Assembly: GCA_027924645.1 (NCBI GenBank) | Contig: BSBN01000809.1 | Location: forward strand, 44,422,001 to 44,486,000 | Source: Cunninghamia lanceolata | Taxonomy: Eukaryota > Streptophyta > Pinopsida > Cupressales > Cupressaceae | Direction of reading: 5' to 3' | Length of the DNA: 64,000 nt | In this document: piece after piece, positions 34,849 to 46,018 of the stretch | How positions within the stretch are numbered: the first letter of the stretch is position 1 | Layout of the letters: the number at the start of each line of letters is the position of its first letter | Program-made: the position numbers and the translations under genes | The notes under the pieces: generated by a model | Seen by the model: the letters and a program-made list of their open reading frames with translations, nothing else | Told to the model about the DNA's origin: nothing | Database searches by the model: none

Positions 34849-34866
34849 TGGTGACTCTGCTGGGGA
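34849..34866 (+). other. Second primer-site-like sequence
   Basis: TGGTGACTCTGCTGGGGA, 70 bp after the first site. It matches the first at 16 of 18 positions and fits a tRNA-Arg 3' end with a C instead of T in the acceptor/T-arm junction (…CCCCAGCAGAGTC…). Possibly an earlier LTR/primer junction kept when the LTR boundary shifted. Confidence 0.55.
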
Positions 34867-35093
34867 ACCTGCAGTAAAAGAGTCAAGTAATTCGATGGCT
34901 GGAAAATCTAGTTTCCAGTGAAGTTGTTGTAGTAAGATCCAAAAATAACTATGTGGTGCTCTGCTGGCATGATGAATCTAGAAAACACAAGTGCCTTGAT
35001 GATTTTTTGTCCTCTTTGTGAGAGGTGGTGACTTTGTTGATTGAACATATCAATGCTACAACATATTTCCAGGTATTCATTTTTTAATTCAAA

Positions 35094-36266
35094 ATGATGA
35101 GTTTAGAGCAGCAATCCTGGTTGTGCTCTAAAAGAAGACCATTCTTTATTGAAAGGTATAGAGCCCCAAATTTCACAGGAATTAGTGGTTACCCAAATGT
35201 TATTCCCAATAAAATTAGAAAATGCTTGCCAAAATATAGTGGATCAAATTCTGAATCAGCAAACAAACACCTGTAAAATTTTTGTAATTTGATAGAAGAT
35301 TATGAGGTAGAGGCTGAAGATGTAGTAAAGAGACTTTTTGTTCAGTCATTAGAGGATGATGCTAGGGTGTGGTTTTCAGACCTGCCTGTTTGTTCAGTTT
35401 CTTCATGGATAGATTTAGAAGTTGTATTCTTAGAGCAGTTTGGTGAAAGATTTGATTTGGCCTCATTGATCATACACTTCATGAATATTCAAAAGGAGGA
35501 TGAGGAACTGGTTCTAGCCTTTAATCTTAGATTTATTAAGTTGCTCAAGCAAATTCCTGAATATATGAAACCTAATGATGCATTGTGCTTGAAAATTTAT
35601 TTGGCTGCATTTGATAAAGAAATGAGTTATCTATTGAGAGATAAAGAACCAGCCACACTTCACCAGGCCTACCAATTTGCTATGGATATTGAAAACAATG
35701 AGAAGTATGGAATGCTAGTGGGTTTCATGGCTACAAGTTGTCAAAATAGTTATCAAAGTGAATATATTTCTATTGTTCCAGTGTGTTCGTTGATAAATGA
35801 CTATGTAGAGGGAAATATATTTTAGAATAATGTGTGTAGTCATGATGTGATGCATGAAGAAATTGTTATAGAAGATGTAGGCACATTTTGTAATGATGAA
35901 AACAAAGACTGTTATCAGCCTCTAGAGGAGAAGCCTGCAGACACAAAATGTCCTTCAACTGATCAAACAAAAGATATACATGAAGTTGTGTCTTGCAGTG
36001 ATAGGCATATCCCAGATATTTCTGAATGTTTAGACGAGGTGGATATGCAGAGCTTCACTCTGAATACAGGAGATATAGTTTCAAGGGATGGTAGTGAATA
36101 CATTGGTGATTGTCAGCATTCAGATGCATATGTGAGCCTCTCAGATGATGAAATATACATGGATGTTGAATATGAATGTTTCCTTGAAGAATCGGACCAC
36201 CTTCATAGTGCAGAGGTTGAAAAATTTGATTTTGATTATCAGGGCATTGATGAAGAGGAAAAATAG
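35094..36266 (+). pseudogene. Gypsy (Tat-like) gag with acidic C-terminal extension, two in-frame stops
   Basis: One frame from the ATG at 35094 to TAG at 36264-36266, broken only by TAA at 35274-35276 and TAG at 35823-35825. N-terminal part: APNFTG...LPKYSGSNSESANKHL. Then the Retrotrans_gag core: VVKRLFVQSLEDDARVWFSD, SSWIDLEVVFLEQFGERFD and LRFIKLLKQIPEYMK, the helical matrix/capsid region of Gypsy gag. After the second stop (35832 on) the frame is strongly acidic (repeated DVD, EE, DD) with no zinc knuckle. Gag would assemble the particle. Only two stops suggest recent activity or trans-mobilisation. Confidence 0.82.
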
Positions 36267-36406
36267 GGTCACTGTTCAGAGGTGAATGGACAAGTTGCAG
36301 ATGTGCTCATACAGTTGGGAATAGTGCTGGTTACAGGGGTAACTATGAAGGTTTTGACTTAGGGCTACATTCTGAAGTATTTCTGCCTTCTTTTGAGACG
36401 TTCCAG

Positions 36407-36805
36407 GTGGACATAAATGATAGAATTGCTGAGCACAATGATGATGAATATCTATATACTTATAAAGATAAATTTGATTATGAGATGTTGCTTGTGCCTG
36501 AATATTGCATGTTTGATACAGGGGAGTTTTTATTTTTTGAAGAAAGGCAAAGTTCTGATGTGGATTCATTTGTTTCATGTGAGTCTGTCATTATTCCAAG
36601 CAACATCAGTGACTCATATGATGATGACATTCTACAACTGATAATAATGTATGATCAAAAGTATTGCTGTAGATTTGTTAGAGAAAGAAAAAAGGGTAGT
36701 AGCACAAATAATTGCAATGCTGGGTGCTGCAGACAGTTAAATGCTTTCAGGCTTCATTTGACGAAATCAAAAGAAAACAAGGTTTTTGACAAAGGAAAAC
36801 TCTAG
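36407..36805 (+). CDS. Unrecognised acidic/Cys-containing tail of the gag-only element
   Basis: An open frame of 132 codons, in a different frame from gag, with many Asp/Glu in the first half (DRIAEHNDDEYLYTYKDKFD) and a basic Cys-bearing end (KYCCRFVRERKKG, NCNAGCCRQLNAFRLH). The Cys spacing does not fit a CCHC knuckle. It could be the frameshifted end of the acidic gag extension. No family recognised. Confidence 0.35.
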   Translation: MDINDRIAEHNDDEYLYTYKDKFDYEMLLVPEYCMFDTGEFLFFEERQSSDVDSFVSCESVIIPSNISDSYDDDILQLIIMYDQKYCCRFVRERKKGSSTNNCNAGCCRQLNAFRLHLTKSKENKVFDKGKL

Positions 36806-36880
36806 TTTTTCCTTTTTGGTGGCCCTGAGCCACCAAGTAATTTTAATAAATGTGTTTTGTGATGCAAGTTAGTACAGTTT

Positions 36881-36976
36881 TGACTCTATGCCCAATGGAT
36901 AAGGGACTGGTCTGCATCCCAGAGATCTGAGGTTCTCACCATGCCTGCAAGAGGCATGCATCCCCAGACAGAGCCT
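36881..36976 (+). other. tRNA-Arg-derived sequence abutting the 3' LTR
   Basis: Starts GACTCTATGCCCAATGGATA, the acceptor and D-arm of a plant tRNA-Arg, continues through an anticodon arm (ACTGGTCTGCATCCCAG) and a T-arm start (GAGGTTC), then a ~25-nt hairpin insert (ATGCCT-gcaag-AGGCAT), then TCCCCAGACAGAGCC, the tRNA 3' side. The anticodon loop is mutated, so it is not a working tRNA. It ends one base before the 3' LTR (36978), the place of the polypurine tract, and it is the same tRNA type used by the primer sites at 34779 and 34849. Confidence 0.6.
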
Positions 36977-36977
36977 G

Positions 36978-39653
36978 TGTTGGTAATAATTTATGTTTAG
37001 GGTTTTAAGCCAAAGCCACTGGTGGTGCCTGCATAAACATTCATGTTTCAAGCATTTAAATATGCAGGCACCTTCCAAAAAGTCCAGAAAATTCTGTCTT
37101 TCGGCCTCTGCAGTAGTAAAATTGTGAAAAATCAGTTAAGGTGCAAGTGTCTTTGTATATACAAAGGTGTTTGTATATACATGCAGGTCAAATATACGTT
37201 GGTGGGTTTGCAAAATTTCCATCGGCCTGCAAAAAAGTGATGAAAAAATGAGTTATATGCATTTTTAAATGCATATCGAGTTTGCATATACAAGGGGGAA
37301 TCTATCGTAGATTCCCTGGAATATTCTACAGATGTATGCATTTCTGAATGCATATCGGGCTTAGAATGTGCATATACAAAGGGGGAATCTTTTGCAGATT
37401 CTCAGGAATATTCCCTGTTTGTATATCGAGTTGCATGTATATTAGGTTTGTATGTTCAGGCATACAACGGCAATGTACAAGAGGAAATATACATTGCAGA
37501 TATACAAAGGGGGCACATATACATTCGCTACAGTGCAAATATACAAGGGGCCTTGTATATTCGGAAATATGCAAAGCAGAATGTACATCGGGTGGCAAAT
37601 AAGTCAACATGCAAATGCACAAATGCAAATGATATACAAGCCGGATTTCAAAGGGTTTTTCCAATCCAATTCATAAAAATTTGAAATCCGCACCTTGTAT
37701 GTATATCAGCGTTGTATGTTCACACATACAAGCTGATATACAAGGAGAATGCATACAATTTGGACCCGAGGGAGAAATCAGTTGTAGTGTATAAAATTTG
37801 AGGTCCGTTGTTTGTATATTTGGCTTGTATGTTCGCATTGTATATGTGACATACAAGTAAATATACAAAGGAGCAATGTACAAGCCAGATCTGATGCAAG
37901 GATCAAATTCAGCGAATTCAGGGTTGGCATCCGCGGCTTGTATGTTCGAATGTTTGTATATATGCCGATATACAAGAGGAGCTAGATACAAGCCAGATTT
38001 CAAAGCAACTTCAAAATGCTTCATAAAAATTTGAAATCCGTGCCTTGTATGTATAAGGTGAATGTATATGCAGATATACATTGGGATATGCAAGGAAGGA
38101 GGATGCAAAGTAGACCCGATGGTGATTGTGATTTGCTCTATAATAGTTTGGGGTCCGCCTTGCATGTTAACTATTGTATGTATATGCATCCTGCATATAC
38201 AAAGTTTTAAAAAGGGAATTTGTATATGCATATTTTTGTGCATATACAAGGGCAAAAATGGCAAAAATCGAAGGGAAAAGCCATTGATAGAAATATGAGG
38301 TGCCTACGTGGCACGATTTCACTGGCCGATGACTTTTCAACATTTTTTGGGTGCCGTTTATCTTAGCGGTGGGAGTAGATCGATGGCCATGTTTTGAACC
38401 CGCAGCGAAGGTTTTTTTTTGTGTATTTGCAATCATTTTTGAGCGGGAAAACAACAGATGCATCCGCTGCTACATTTCAAAGGGGCCTGCGGGCAGATGA
38501 GGCAATAATGGCGAAGTTGCAGCGGTATGGGTCGATGATGGACGGGCCAGCTACCCAATTTAAATGAAAAATCTAGAAATGGTGGCACATCTCCCGATTC
38601 CACCTGCTCCCTCTTCTTCCTTTGCTTGATGCATTGATTATTTTGAGCGCCGATCTGAATATGCATTGTATCTGGCAGATTTTTGATTTGCCTTGTAATT
38701 AATTTTGCTGAGTTTACAGTTTTGCTATAAAAGGTAGATTGTGTTTCTCATTTGAGGTTGTTGAAGACTTGGGCAGTTTTGGGGGAAAAATAACGAAATA
38801 CAGAGCATTTTCCTGGCTGTTGTATCTTTGTGGAGTTTATGTGTTGCGTCTCAGTTGTATCTTGTACATATGTTAAGTTTCAATGTTAATGTTATATGAA
38901 AAATGCTTCTTACATGTTTTTTGCTGTCTGTCTCCACTTGTATGCATTTCTTCTTCTGAATTTGGTTGCTAAGGGTTTCTCAAATTCTAGAATACATATT
39001 TATGTATTGCATGCTTAACCTCTAACTTCCATTCAAGGAGTGGATTAAATTGTTTTAGGTTGAGTGTGGAGGAGATTGTATGTCAGCTGGGATATCCCTA
39101 AGCAGAGACAGTTAAATACCCATTCTTGGGTGATGTTTGTAAGGCAAGCGTCAATCTAACCCCTTGAAACTTGAATGCCAATTGCAAGCCACTCTCATGT
39201 ATACGTCTATGTGACTCCTTGCCCTGGGATAGGCACCGGTCTGTTCTTGTGAAGTAGTTATGATCCAAAACCCCTGTCTTGCATCCAAACCATCAAATTC
39301 AAACCAATCATTCCATTATTGTAATTTGTTAGTTATAGGAGTAGGATTAGGAACCCCTGCATGCTCTCATACCTGACCAGACACATATGTCCAAGAATGT
39401 TGCTAACCTTGTGATTTTTCACACAAATCTTGGTCCACACATTAGAGTATTCTACCTGTTATCACAAAGCTAAATCTTTCTGTGATAGGGCAAGTCAAAT
39501 GTCAAATCTTTAGCTAATAGGGATACCCCCCTTGGTGTGGCAGAACTAGAAGTGAAGGGGAGGCAGCTCACACAACCTCTCGTATCTATTGGCAAATCTG
39601 CCTATGCATTGGAGCTGGCAAACCCTCTGCCGATTTGGAAAAAATTACCAACA
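36978..39653 (+). repeat. 3' LTR of the gag-only element
   Basis: 2676 bp, TGTTGGTAATAATT...ATTACCAACA, collinear with 32090-34773 with scattered substitutions and small indels. Same TATACAAG-rich U3; TATA box at 38726-38733. Followed by the target duplication CCTTG (39654-39658). Confidence 0.92.
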
Positions 39654-40016
39654 CCTTGATCTTGTAAATGCTATGCTTGAGGTCAGAGGAGGTGAGGCTC
39701 TTGTCTTCCTCGGAGTGGAATCAGGAGAAGGGTGAGGGGAAGAGTGAGGAGAGGGAGTCAAGATCACAGTGTGTTCTGACCCCTTGATCTACTTACAAGG
39801 TGAGGAAGGGATTTTCTATGCTAATTGGTTCAAATTTTCATTACCTACCTCAAGGGCAAAAGGACCTTCATTTATGCCATCTCCTCCCAAAAATGCGTCA
39901 TCATCCTAGAATAGATATGTTGGTTCATCAATAGGGGGAGATGATGGGATGTTTGCCTATGGAGGTGGAGGTGGAGGGATATGTGTAGAAGCAGGAGGCT
40001 GGGGAGTATATGAAAC
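39654..40016 (-). pseudogene. Element C long ORF, proline/serine-rich linker fragment
   Basis: On the minus strand a frame with two TAG stops reads through a Pro/Ser/Thr-rich sequence (e.g. HIPPPPPP, then IPSSPPIDEP). It matches in composition the Ser/Pro/Thr-rich linker of copy B (54900-54450). It is cut on one side by the solo LTR at 40017 and on the other by the 3' LTR of the gag-only element. Removing the solo LTR and one copy of its target duplication rejoins this frame to the one at 41273. Confidence 0.55.
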
Positions 40017-41267
40017 TATAAAGCTAAAAAATGTCCCCTTGGGGACTTTTCCCTTATAAGGTTTAGCTCCCAAGTCTTTTATCTGCATTTAGGACATCTT
40101 GCATCATATTTTGGCATCCTAATGAAATGAGCCCTAAGTTTCATGACAAATGGGACCTAGGGGGATCCATTGAACCTAACCCTAACCAAAATAGGGGGGG
40201 AGGACTTGGGCGCCCGTGCCTTAGTCCTGCCCTATTTTGGGTCAGTCCCAAATTTTGAGTGTCGGCTTGTGACTGTTATTTAGGTACTATGCCAACATGG
40301 TAAGTTTGAATTATGAAATTCTTGGTGGGAGTGTTTGTAGTTGCATATAAAAGCATGTTTAGGCATTCATTTGTAAACTAGATGATTACTAGCTAGCAAT
40401 TTGGATTCTCAAGTTTATGTGAAGGTGATTCAAGGCATTCATTGTGTAGCAAGAGCATATTTGTGTTGTCTGTGTGTTTGTATTTGTAGATTTGAGCAAT
40501 CATTTCCTCATGGCATGAAGAACTTCTTCCTCCCATGAGATCTTCACTACAAGGTGACATCATTTGTGTTTTTGAGAATTTATCATTTGGTTTTTGCCTA
40601 TGCCCCTCAAGGGTACACACTCTCTATCTAACAATAGTGTTCGGAAGACTTGAATGTCTCTTCAGGGCTTGACTGAGGCAAGCCTCTAAACACCACAATC
40701 CCCTCCCAAAGTTTCTGTGATTGCAGGTTACAGGTTGAAGATATAGGAAAAGTGGAGTTGCAGGAGGATAGTACAGAGTGTCAGATTTGCAGATCAGAGT
40801 TGAAAATAGCACCCTAGACTTGGGTGCCCACTCTTTAGTCCTCCAAATTCTGTGACAGGAAAATCTCTGATACAACAGGAACAGGTTACAGATCAAGCTT
40901 CCAGATCCCGACAAAAACTTGGGCATTGGACTTGGACACCCACTCATTAGTCCCCGACTATTTCGCTTTGTAAACTTTGAAAACATGTACACATTTATCT
41001 GTCATTTTACATCTTTCTATAGCAACATTTTCTGGTATTTGTTCGTTTGCTGTCGTATTTGCATAATTAGGGTTTTGAGGTATAATTGAGCATAACTAAA
41101 CATAATTGTCAATCAAATCACATAAATCCAAGCTTCCCTACATCTCACAGTGATCAAGGGCCTGATAGTGCATTGCCACTCAACCCAAGGTCCTTGAATG
41201 TAATTGGTGAAAGGAGGATATACACACAAACCATTGAAAACCAACTATCCAAATTTTACCCTTTACA
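40017..41267 (+). repeat. Solo LTR of the 852-7631 family
   Basis: 1251 bp collinear with 852-2094 and 6397-7631, ending CCCTTTACA as in 7631. The first bases have drifted (TATAAAGC for TGTAGCAT). Flanks are GAAAC (40012-40016) and AAAAC (41268-41272), a 5-bp target duplication with one change. TATA box at 40346-40353. No interior is attached, so it arose by LTR-LTR recombination. Confidence 0.88.
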
Positions 41268-41272
41268 AAAAC

Positions 41273-42695
41273 AAGTCTTGGAATAGATGGGGTAGTTTGA
41301 TGAAGAGGTATAGGAGCTGGTTGAGGAACTACTGGAGGCAATTGCATGTGTTGGTTTGGATAGGTGGTGAAGAAGGAATGGCATGTCCAAGGGGAGTGGA
41401 AGCACCTTGTGGAAGGGATGAGGAAGGGGGTGACTGGGCAGGTAAAGATGCAATGGTCATATCCTTAAAGGTGGGTTTGCCATAGCTTCAGGTATTAGTT
41501 TTATCTCCTCTACCACTTGCTGATCAAGATCCTGAGCAGTGGGAAGGGGTCGAATGCCCTTCCTCTTCCTTCTAATCAACAAGACCTCATCCTCCTCATC
41601 CTCACCTAACGGAACCTCCACTACTTTTCCTTTGTCTTCCTCCTTGGTAGTAGTGGTAGCTCTGGTTTGCCTTAGTTCTTCTTGTCCCGATGTCTCTACT
41701 ACAATGACCTTTGCTTTGGGAAAAGCCAAGGACTGTGCCCTTTCTGATTTCTTCTTAAGATCTTTGGGTTTCTTGGAGTAAGGATCAGTCATGGCATATG
41801 GCCTCTATAACCACTCCATAGTTCTATTAACCATTTCCTTGGCCCTATGTCCAATGGAGGAATCCTTCCATGGTTGTCTAGTCAATATCTTCCATAGGCT
41901 CAATGAACACTTTCTTCGTGTTGTAAGAGAAGTCTAAGACATTTCTATCTTCCTTCAATACCTTATGGATTCTCCCTATATTTAATTGCTTGACCATGTA
42001 CATAGGGTTAATCTAAAATAACCCCCCATTCATACTTCATTATCATCCAAGCAGTTCACCCAATGACCTCTAATGTAGGTTCATTCTTGTAGAAGGCCCC
42101 AATCAACGGGTTGACCTTGCCAATTGGGTCATATCTGTTCCTTATATGGCCATACAAGTCTAGTGATAAGGGAGCCATCTCCACCTTTGTAGTTTTGGCA
42201 TTGATAATATTGAGGCAAGTGTATTCCCCTACCTGGATCGGAAACTAAAAACTCACCTTATGCTTGCCAGCTACTAACTTGTGCACCTCTGCCAACTTCT
42301 TGCAGATTTCTAACAAAATTATCCTATCATCAAGATATCTTGGCAACTTGTAGAGGGAATTGTGAAAAACAACCACTCTGATATAAGTAAAGGTCTTAAA
42401 CTGGATGAACCAGTTACCCCACCTAGTCAACTCATTGCTAGCTTCCATAGATAGTCTCTGGGCATAGTCATTCTCCAACCCTCAAATGAATGCATAGAAA
42501 AATGCATCATTTACTAAAAAAATATTCTTTTAGATCTCTTTGAGCTCCAGTTGTGGGAAATTATCATAAACTTTAGTTTCTCCCAATTGGACAGAACTGA
42601 CCTACTTCAATCCTAAAAAGCTAGCCTGATAGGCTAGGAGATAGAATATGTATGAAGTCATATAGAACTATTTTGTCTCAACTGTGTATGAGGAA
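41273..42695 (-). pseudogene. Element C long ORF, central conserved domain and basic linker
   Basis: Read from 42695 downward: a domain that aligns with copy B (TSYIFYLLAYQ / TSYVVYALAR; VYDNFPQL / VYECYPQL; VNDAFF / VNDAFM; ELTRWGNWFIQFKTFTYIRV / EITTYGRWYIQFEKFIYLRI; LYKLPRYLDDRIILLEI / AYRLPRYLNDKTVLLDL). Then at 41792-41457 a basic/acidic linker (KKPKDLKKKSERAQS, VPLGEDEEDEVLLIRRKRKG), then a Pro-rich linker that continues at 40016 beyond the solo LTR. Several stops. The residue-by-residue similarity over ~100 aa makes common origin with copy B clear. Function unknown. Confidence 0.7.
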
Positions 42696-43838
42696 AAATC
42701 GATTAAATCTAAACTAATAAAACCAAAAACCCAATAACATAAAGAAAATGAATTTAAATAAAAGCCATGACAAATAATCAATGAAATAAAGACTTTTACC
42801 GAAATCTGTATTGTTTCCTTTGGATTGAATGTGGATTGCTCAATGAAGTTGTGAAGCCATAGCTGCAAAAAGCAATGTGCTCAAAGATCAATGTCAAGAG
42901 ATCATGAGAGTGCTCAATCGATGCATTTTGTATGCTCGAAGCTCTATTAAGTATGCCTGAGAATATGATCGAAGAGAGAGACTCAATGAAGGAGATGAGG
43001 GGGGTTTATATAGATTTCAAGGAAGATTGATCAACGGTCTAGATAATTCAGAAGAATCAACGGAGGAGAATAGTTGAGGAATGTGCAACGAATGAGAAGA
43101 AGACATGTGTCTTGCTTGCTTTTGCATGAGAGGAGTTATCAAGAATAGAAGAATGAGTTAACTGAAGAGATAAATCAATTAAAAGAATAAAGCAATCAGT
43201 TAAGTGATTTAAAACAAGAAGAAGAGATTTGCATGAGAAAAGAAGATATTTTTCTTTATTAAATATAGAAATATTTAATTGATGAGCAAGAAAGCTTGAG
43301 TTATTTTAGAGATAACTCAAATTAGAAGAAAAAACAATTTAAATAAATAATTGATTTATTTAAATTTAGAGAAGATATTTTGGATGAAGTAATTAAATAA
43401 TTGGAATTATTTAATTTAGAAGATTTGAAAGCAAATTAAATAAATAAATTTATTTAATTGTTGTGCATGATTTTGGGAGAATGATTTTGATTTAATTAAA
43501 TAATTTAAGAATTATTTAATTTTAGATAAGAGGGAATTTGTTGAATTAATTAAATAATTGGGTTTATTTAATTTAATGTGGATTTGATTTTTGAAAAGAA
43601 GATAATGATTAAATTAAATAATTAAAAATTATTTAATTGTGGAAGAATATAGAGGAATTTAATTTAATTAATTAAATAAAGAGAATTTATTTAATTAATG
43701 TCGCAAGTATGTGATTTAGAAGAATTTGGTGAAATTAATTAAATAATTAGATTATTTAATTAATGTGTGAAATGCAGGTGTTAGACAGATGATGAAATAC
43801 CAGTGATGTGACAACTTGGTCATTTTAGGGTGTCTACA
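42689..43838 (-). repeat. 3' LTR of truncated Gypsy element D
   Basis: On the minus strand the LTR starts TGTAGACACCCTAAAATG at 43838, right after a polypurine tract. TATA box at 43005-43012. The U3 part (43260-43790) is a dense run of ATTAAATAATT/AATTATTTAATT variants. The far end (~42689, uncertain by ~10 bp) is where the frame of element C resumes. Confidence 0.7.
43005..43012 (-). promoter_or_regulatory. LTR TATA box
   Basis: Minus strand reads AATCTATATAAACCCCCC, a strong TATA context with transcription start expected ~30 bp further down. Confidence 0.6.
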
Positions 43839-43853
43839 TTTTGCCCCTCTTTG
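43839..43853 (-). other. Polypurine tract of element D
   Basis: Minus strand AAAGAGGGGCAAAA directly before TGTAGACACC of the LTR. Confidence 0.75.
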
Positions 43854-44685
43854 ATGCAATGCAGTTTACAGCGTTGCTTCAAAGAAATCGATTGTTGAAG
43901 ATGTAATACAATTTATTAATGCCCCAGTGTAGCTAGTTGCCCCAGCTTATACCCCCTCGAGTGGGAAGACAGGGAAGCAACAGAGGAACGGTGTTAATGC
44001 TCGACTAGAAGATTTTGTTGGAGACAGATAAGTTTGGGTTGAAAAGATGATAGATAGAAGAAAGGAGAGAACATGAGAGAAAGACGGGTGATTGATCTTT
44101 GCTTGAAAAACTATATAAGGCCATGGGTGAATGGATGGGCGAATGATGAGCTTGTTGCAACGGTTTCACAAATGTTTATAAAGAGCAATCCTTATTTTTG
44201 ATATAGCACATGGATAGTTTGCTACCAAGGTATAAAAGACCAAGGTGTTGTAATATCCGAGTGCGTGGATGTTGACTCTGCAAGCAAGTGGTTTGAACTT
44301 AGATCCGCTTAGACATAATATAACCTTGTTGGAACTTGTGAATGAGCCATAGTCTTAAACATAAAATAAACTTCAATACATGTAAATGCAAGAAGAATAT
44401 TAATATGTAAGATGCTAGGTCGTAACACACACAAGATAAATATGATGTTAAGAAAGTTACTAAAGATCATTCCTCAAACACGGCACACAAAAGCAATGAC
44501 TATGCCCCCAATCCATACTGCATCGCAACATACCAAGATTATAGATAAATCAAGGTAGTCTTGAGTAGGTATTGGAAAAGGAACAAAAGATAAACCAAAA
44601 AGCAAATTGACTAACTTACAAAGTAAACATACAACCAACATATTCTTTTGCCAAAGAGGTTGCTCAGGATAGATTGGATAGGAAA

Positions 44686-45565
44686 GATAACAGCCTTATC
44701 GTAGGAAATCTGTGTCCGTTAAAGGGGGCTATCTACCTAAAAAGACAATGTCTTGCTGCAGGAAATGTCACATGTTGTAGGAGACGCGTGTGTTGGTCTC
44801 AACAATGGAACACTTCGCAGAAGACAAGCTTGTGGATCTAGGGCTTGGTTAAGCGGTACTTAGCTGATGTTGGCAATTGGTACGTAGGACAGTAGATGAC
44901 TCTGGAAGTAGGCTTCTTTGCTTCAGGTTTGTTAAGGACTTTTGCTTTGAAAGGATGCGCTAGCTTGCTGCTTGAGTGAGTCAAGATGAGGCGAATGGAT
45001 TTTGATAAACGGAAGACTAGGAGGATGAAATGCAACTGGATTGAGACGGGTGGAGAATGATGGATCATGTGTGCCTAAGTACTGGATACATCCTTCGTAT
45101 TCCAGACTGCCTACATACCCTGTATCCACGGGATCAAGGCACACTTACGATGGAAGAGGAACATGATGAATATGTAGTTCTGGATAGAGTGATGAAACGG
45201 GTCAAGATGAAGAGGAGGGGATCTTATGTACCTGAGTACTGGAAACTTCCTTCATATTTCAGACTGCCTACATACCCATATCCATGGGATCAAGGTACCT
45301 TAAGATTGAGAAGAGATGCTATGTAGTTCTGGTTGGCGTGATGATGTAGAAAAAGTGTTGAGAAGAGGGGATCTTATGTACCTGAGTACTGGATACTTCC
45401 TTTGTAACCCAGACTGCCTACATACCCATATCCATGGGATCAAGGTACTTTAAGACTGAGAAGATGATAAAATGTAGTTTTGGTTAGTGTGATGATGTGG
45501 GAAAAGGGCTGAGAAGATAACATCCTTATCGTAGGAGCGATGTGTCCGTTAAAGGGTGTTACCTG
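44686..45565 (-). repeat. Direct repeats in the 3' UTR of element D
   Basis: GATAAC(A)(G/T)CCTTATCGTAGGA plus GTGTCCGTTAAAGGG occurs at ~44686-44730 and again at ~45516-45560. Between them a ~150-bp unit is repeated three times, starting at 45071, 45228 and 45378 with GTACCTGAGTACTGG and holding CAGACTGCCTACATACCC and GGGATCAAGG. No ORF of note. A further pair of GTGAAAACCTGGCAAA phrases lies at ~45925-45985 on the minus strand. Confidence 0.75.
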
Positions 45566-46018
45566 TGGAAGGGAGAAAAGATCGAAGTATGCACTACAAA
45601 CCACGAATCAAGGAACCAATCCTAGACCTAAGTTAAGGAAAGAGTTGCCCCCATTCTGGTAGAGGAAACTGTAGGGGTGACTGCCGAAGAAGACACAGAA
45701 AGACTTGACCTAGGACAAGACAGTGTTAACTGTAGACACAGACCAAGACATGGGAAGACGACGATGGACATTGACAAATTTCCAAGCTATACTAGATATG
45801 GAAAGGCAAACAAAGTCAATGGTTTTATTATGGATGGATGAATGAAGCATGCTGTTGCGAACTGGACAAGGAGTGGACATGACTTGATAGACGATGGATG
45901 CTGACTCTACACATAGCGCCTGTTTGCCAGGTTTTCACTATGGTACTTATCCAAGGTGCCTATTTGCCAGGTTTTCACCAGAGGACGGATTTTTTTTTTT
46001 TTTGGAATACTCTGAGGA

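Larger units (their letters stand above)
32090..39653 (+). mobile_element. Gag-only Gypsy/Tat-like LTR retrotransposon, 5-bp target duplication
   Basis: Two long LTRs (32090-34773, 2684 bp; 36978-39653, 2676 bp) flank a 2.2 kb interior. CCTTG is found immediately outside both ends (32085-32089 and 39654-39658). A tRNA-Arg-type primer site follows the 5' LTR, as in Tat/Ogre elements. The interior encodes gag and an acidic extension but no protease, RT, RNase H or integrase, so this is a TR-GAG-like non-autonomous element. The LTRs are still very similar, so this is one of the younger layers; it inserted into the long ORF of element C. Confidence 0.92.

Noticed and set aside
36881..36976. Calling a functional tRNA-Arg gene.
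   Set aside because: The T-arm is interrupted by a 25-nt hairpin and the anticodon loop is altered; it cannot fold as a working tRNA.
32460..38300. Many short ORFs in all frames of the two long LTRs.
   Set aside because: They arise from the TATACAAG-type word field; the same peptides appear in both orientations and all frames.
45071..45530. Spaced repeats as a CRISPR-like array.
   Set aside because: Only three ~150-bp units with diverged sequence inside a plant retroelement UTR; no short-repeat/spacer structure.
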